Shown here: positions 12,609 to 15,770 of the stretch, one piece after another
Numbering within the stretch: the stretch's first letter is position 1
Layout: the number at the start of each line of letters is the position of its first letter
Source: an uncultured Bacteroidia bacterium
GTDB taxonomy: Bacteria; Bacteroidota; Bacteroidia; Bacteroidales; UBA932
Reading direction: 5' to 3'
DNA length: 15,770 bases
NCBI GenBank assembly: GCA_902767465.1
Contig: CACXHM010000104.1
Span: 1-15,770 of the forward strand
Notes under the pieces: model-generated
Told to the model about the DNA's origin: nothing
Databases searched by the model: none
The model's input: the letters and a program-made list of their open reading frames with translations, nothing else
Position numbers and translations under genes: made by a program

Positions 12609-13288
12609 GGAATTTTGCCGATTAAGACCGGATCTTTCCGCCATTGCTGCGCGCTTTGGCAACGTACGAATGCTTCAGGGGTGGTCAGGGCTGCTGCTGC
12701 ACAGATCCTTGTGTGCGGATTAAGTTGTTCCGCGAGGTCTTTGAGCAGCGTGTCGTTCCGGTAAGGGGTTTCTATAATAATCTGAGTTTGACGAAGGGCT
12801 GCCGAGTCTTTTTCCAGCCTGCGGATGGCCGCTTTCCTCTCTTCGGGTTTTGCGGGAAGGTAGCCACGGAAGGCGAAACTCTGTCCGTTCAGTCCGGAGG
12901 CCATCAAGGCGAGCATCAGGGAGGAGGGACCGGCCAGCGGAATCACCTGTATTCCTTCTCGGTGGCATAAATCCACCAGCGCGGCGCCAGGGTCGGCTAC
13001 GGCCGGAAGTCCAGCTTCGGAAATCAGCCCGACATCGCCCTTCTCGAACAGGGCGGGCAGCTGCCTGATTTCGTCCGCGCAGGTATGTTCATTCAGTACA
13101 TAAAACTCCAGTTCCTGAATATGTCCTTTCAAACCCGCTGCGGAGAGGTATCTTCGTGCAGTACGAACTTCTTCAACAACAAAAGTCTTCAGTTCCCTAA
13201 GCACCTTCAAGGTCCCTTCCGGAATCACTTCGGCAGGATCGTACTCGCCCAGCGGGGACGGTATCAGAAAAAGTTTTCCTCTATTCAT
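12581..13288 (-). CDS. RsmI-like SAM-dependent methyltransferase
   Basis: Tetrapyrrole-methylase-fold (class III SAM) enzyme of 235 residues, in the family of RsmI, which 2'-O-methylates C1402 of 16S rRNA. Motifs: FLIPSPLGE near the N-terminus, VVEEVRTARRYL (37-48), GLISEAGLPAVADPGAALV (87-105) and IPLAGPSSLMLALMASGL (116-133), which shape the SAM pocket. It lacks the extra C-terminal domain of E. coli RsmI (about 286 residues) and has SEAGLPAVADPG where RsmI proper usually has SDAGTP-like sequence. Bacteroidota often encode both RsmI and this shorter paralogue, so I do not use the symbol. Its ATG overlaps the tamB stop by 8 bp. Confidence 0.83.
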   Translation of the reverse strand: MNRGKLFLIPSPLGEYDPAEVIPEGTLKVLRELKTFVVEEVRTARRYLSAAGLKGHIQELEFYVLNEHTCADEIRQLPALFEKGDVGLISEAGLPAVADPGAALVDLCHREGIQVIPLAGPSSLMLALMASGLNGQSFAFRGYLPAKPEERKAAIRRLEKDSAALRQTQIIIETPYRNDTLLKDLAEQLNPHTRICAAAALTTPEAFVRCQSAQQWRKDPVLIGKIPCVFLILAQ

Positions 13289-15770
13289 CCTCTTCTATGG
13301 TTATTGTCCGTTTTTCTTCTTCCCGAGCCACGGAAGCTTCTTGCTGACGGCGCTTTTTGCGGCTGCGGAACATGTTTTTGAAGAAATCGGACCATTTGTT
13401 GAATTCGTTCTGATAGGTAATGCCCATCCCGTTTCTTTGCGAGTAATCCAGATAGCTTGTGTACTCATCGGCCGAATGTGAGAACATGTTCAGCCTGAGC
13501 TGTCCAGGACGGTCGAGCTTGACATCTATGTCGATATCTCCCACCACATCTCCATTGGGGTTGGTGGTGGTGCTGTACTGTCGGTTTCCTACCGACCCGT
13601 GAACCTCTACTCGGCTGTCGAACAGCTCGGTGCTGAGCGATACGTCATACAGATTGGTTCCCGAAGAGTTCTGCTGGTATCCGACGCCGAAATCTACCGG
13701 AATGTCCATGCGGTTGAGGATGTTGCTCAACTGGCTTGATATCACTTCGCTGACATTTGAAAAAACCACGTTGGTATTGTTAACGATGCCACTTTCTTCG
13801 TTCTGAAGGAAGGAACCTGCTATAACAAGCGAGAGGAATTGCTTCTGCACCTTGTCTTCGGTATTCAGGGCACTTTCAACTTCTGATTTTGTAGTGGGAT
13901 CGAGGTCCGGGATATCGATGGAGAATCCGAGTTTGGGAGAACTCAGCTTGTCGCTTATTGAGATGCCGCAGTTCACTATCCTGCGGGTGACCACGGAGGA
14001 TGTGTCGGCAAGAAGACGGTTGATACTGGTGCGCAGGGAATAGGTGGCATTTATGTCAAGTTCGCTGTCGAGAAGATCTCCGCCGAATTTAATGGAACTT
14101 CCGCTGTTTATGTTGAAGCTCTTGTTTACGATGCCAGGAATTGCAAAATGGTACTTTCCGGAAGAGATGTTGTAGTCACCTCCGATGTCGAAGATGTTCC
14201 GGGATGGTTCCGCATTGATGCTGAACAGTCCGGATCCCCTGGCAGTCAAGAAATTGCCGCCGGTATCGTCAAGCTCCAGTACCGCTTCAAGGTCGGGAGT
14301 GGTATTAACCCTGGCCCTTGCCACGAGACCCATTTTTGCCGCTTTGCGCACGACGCTCTCCCGAAGCAGGAACTCTCCCAGCATCTGTTCGTATGGATCC
14401 TCTTCTTTGCTGTTGTGGTCGGTGAAAGTGAGCAGGTCTCCCATTTCAGAAGAACTTGCGCCGTTCAGGGCAAGATGTATGTCGCCGGCCTTTCCTGTAT
14501 AAATGTCAGCATCTATGAATAATCCGTCTGCCGGACCTGTGGCGGATATAGTTCCGCTCGCATAGAGGTTTCCGTATAGTGGACCTGCATTCGCATTGTT
14601 GTCCATCAGCTTAAGGTTGGAAAGCCTGAGCGAAGTATTGATACGGAAGTCGGGAAGTCCGGCAAACAGGATACCGCCATTCACGAGCGCATGCCCGCCT
14701 TCATTGTCTGATATGTCGAAATTATCGAGTGTGAGTCCGGTTTTGTCCAGATTGAACGGACCTCCAAACTTGTAGGAAACCCCGGTATATCCTACCGTGA
14801 CGACTCCATCTTCTATTCTGGCACCGTCGCTGGAAACGGAAAGCGTATCCAGACTGCCCTGTGCCCGGAATCCTCCGTTCAGTTTTCCGCCAAGTCCCTT
14901 GATGCCATCAGGTAAGACAGGAGACAGCATGGCGAGATTGAAGCCTTCAAACCTGGCGTCCATGTCAAGGACCTTTTCTGCCGGATAGTACCCGGCCCGA
15001 AGGTTGAGTGCGTCAAATCCGTCCATGACATCACGCACGAAGGCGCTTACCCTGCCGCTCTCAGAATCCCAGGCTGCCGCCATGCGCAGTGTCCCTGCGT
15101 CGGTTTTTTCTACCATCAGAGAGTCACATGCCATGTTGAGAAGGAATCTGAGATTGTTCCCATATCCCGAAGACAGCATGGCCCGTCCGGATGTCTTGCC
15201 ATTGAGCCCGAGGTCCTTGGCAGTGAAATGGTTGACAATTCCCAGGTCTATGTCATTTATGCCGATAATAAGAGTGTCCGGCCTGTTACGGGATATTCCT
15301 CCGTTTATGGAAAGGGTCTGGTTGCCGTTGTAGAGGAAGAAGTCGTTGAAATTCACTTCTCCGGCGCGATAGGTGATGTCGGATTCTGCAAGGTCCCATT
15401 GCGAGTCTTCGAAACGGACATAAGATGAAAGAGGCTTCGCATTGATTGTGAGTGTGTCGCCGGCATCACGGGCTATTTGGCCTGACAGATAAAGTTCACC
15501 CATGTTGTCTATGCCTTCGATATTGTCGTAATGGAAGCTCATGAAGAACTCGTTTTTTTGCGCATAGGCTGTAAACGCACTGTTTACAAGCCCGATTTTC
15601 TTGATACGAAGTTCGTCTGTAAGCAGGATGGCGTTGGCGCTGCCACCGTAATTGTCAAACTCGATGTCGAGGCCCTTCAGGTAATTCGCAAGATATGCAA
15701 GACGCGGTGAACGTACACTCCCGCGCAGGCGGCCGCGTCCGTCGGAACGGAGCTCCATACTGGTGGAGTC
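13281..15770 (-). CDS. tamB: TamB-like translocation and assembly protein, C-terminal part
   Basis: Very large AsmA/TamB-type protein thought to bridge inner and outer membranes and move phospholipid or help outer-membrane protein assembly. The frame is open to the window edge (12 bases beyond the ATG at 15758 read D-S-T-S), so 829 C-terminal residues of a protein usually near 1,500 are seen and the true start is outside. The sequence is long repetitive beta-strand material (LSLSNLKLMDNN, GNLYASGTISATGPADG), then the DUF490 core: DLEAVLELDD, YNISSGKYHF, DLDPTTKSEVESAL, QFLSLVIAGSF, and the terminal beta-barrel-like VGYQQNSSGTNLYDVSLSTE. The tail ends in a basic then acidic stretch (RSRKKRRQQEAS to TIEEDE). 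First visible gene of the five-gene operon. Confidence 0.9.
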   Translation of the reverse strand, partial: DSTSMELRSDGRGRLRGSVRSPRLAYLANYLKGLDIEFDNYGGSANAILLTDELRIKKIGLVNSAFTAYAQKNEFFMSFHYDNIEGIDNMGELYLSGQIARDAGDTLTINAKPLSSYVRFEDSQWDLAESDITYRAGEVNFNDFFLYNGNQTLSINGGISRNRPDTLIIGINDIDLGIVNHFTAKDLGLNGKTSGRAMLSSGYGNNLRFLLNMACDSLMVEKTDAGTLRMAAAWDSESGRVSAFVRDVMDGFDALNLRAGYYPAEKVLDMDARFEGFNLAMLSPVLPDGIKGLGGKLNGGFRAQGSLDTLSVSSDGARIEDGVVTVGYTGVSYKFGGPFNLDKTGLTLDNFDISDNEGGHALVNGGILFAGLPDFRINTSLRLSNLKLMDNNANAGPLYGNLYASGTISATGPADGLFIDADIYTGKAGDIHLALNGASSSEMGDLLTFTDHNSKEEDPYEQMLGEFLLRESVVRKAAKMGLVARARVNTTPDLEAVLELDDTGGNFLTARGSGLFSINAEPSRNIFDIGGDYNISSGKYHFAIPGIVNKSFNINSGSSIKFGGDLLDSELDINATYSLRTSINRLLADTSSVVTRRIVNCGISISDKLSSPKLGFSIDIPDLDPTTKSEVESALNTEDKVQKQFLSLVIAGSFLQNEESGIVNNTNVVFSNVSEVISSQLSNILNRMDIPVDFGVGYQQNSSGTNLYDVSLSTELFDSRVEVHGSVGNRQYSTTTNPNGDVVGDIDIDVKLDRPGQLRLNMFSHSADEYTSYLDYSQRNGMGITYQNEFNKWSDFFKNMFRSRKKRRQQEASVAREEEKRTITIEEDE

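Noticed and set aside
12609..12662. Longer N-terminus for FolB
   Set aside because: The added residues have no counterpart in the family and lie deep within the upstream methylase gene.

Overview
The window reads as chromosomal DNA of a member of the Bacteroidales (Bacteroidota). The evidence is the repeated TAnnTTTG -7 promoter box a short distance upstream of start codons, the lack of clear Shine-Dalgarno sequences, the pairing of the two glycine-lipid acyltransferases GlsA and GlsB, and the Bacteroidota-type proteins (TamB, a SusD-free sialate O-acetylesterase, ATP-type PEP carboxykinase). I cannot name a genus. No plasmid, phage or cas gene is visible.

Layout. 1-4109 (minus strand): the start of pckA (cut by the window edge), then an operon of a secreted sialate O-acetylesterase followed by an overlapping sodium:solute symporter (NSS family). 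4163-4687 (plus): a small nitroreductase, divergent from the esterase, with the two promoters side by side. 4688-6423: an accessory island with little coding capacity. It holds a terminator, a hexamer-period tract, seven 52-bp hairpin-forming tandem units, three 11-bp iteron-like repeats, two exact copies of a 47-bp sequence that looks like a Bacteroidota type II-C CRISPR repeat, one small secreted protein gene between those copies, and a probable short RNA ending in a strong terminator. 6424-8243 (minus): glsA-glsB. 8302-10005 (plus): a RecQ-family helicase, divergent from glsA. 10013-15770 (minus): a five-gene operon with every junction overlapping: tamB (partial), an RsmI-like methylase, folB, mtaB and a PhnP-like metallo-hydrolase.

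The most interesting part is 5395-6336. The 47-bp sequences have the length, the starting bases (GTTGTGAATTGCTTTC) and the internal TATCTTTG that I remember for type II-C repeats of Bacteroides relatives. Two spacer-like gaps next to them are exactly 30 nt. The array looks orphaned and broken: there are no cas genes, one flanking repeat is only a 15-nt stub, and a gene of unlike, AT-rich composition sits between the two intact repeats. The right-hand repeat carries its own promoter and leads into a short transcript whose 3' half resembles the nexus and terminator of a type II-C tracrRNA. Two further oddities are the 52-bp hairpin array and a palindrome-rich in-frame insertion in mtaB.

All family assignments come from reading motifs; no database search was possible.
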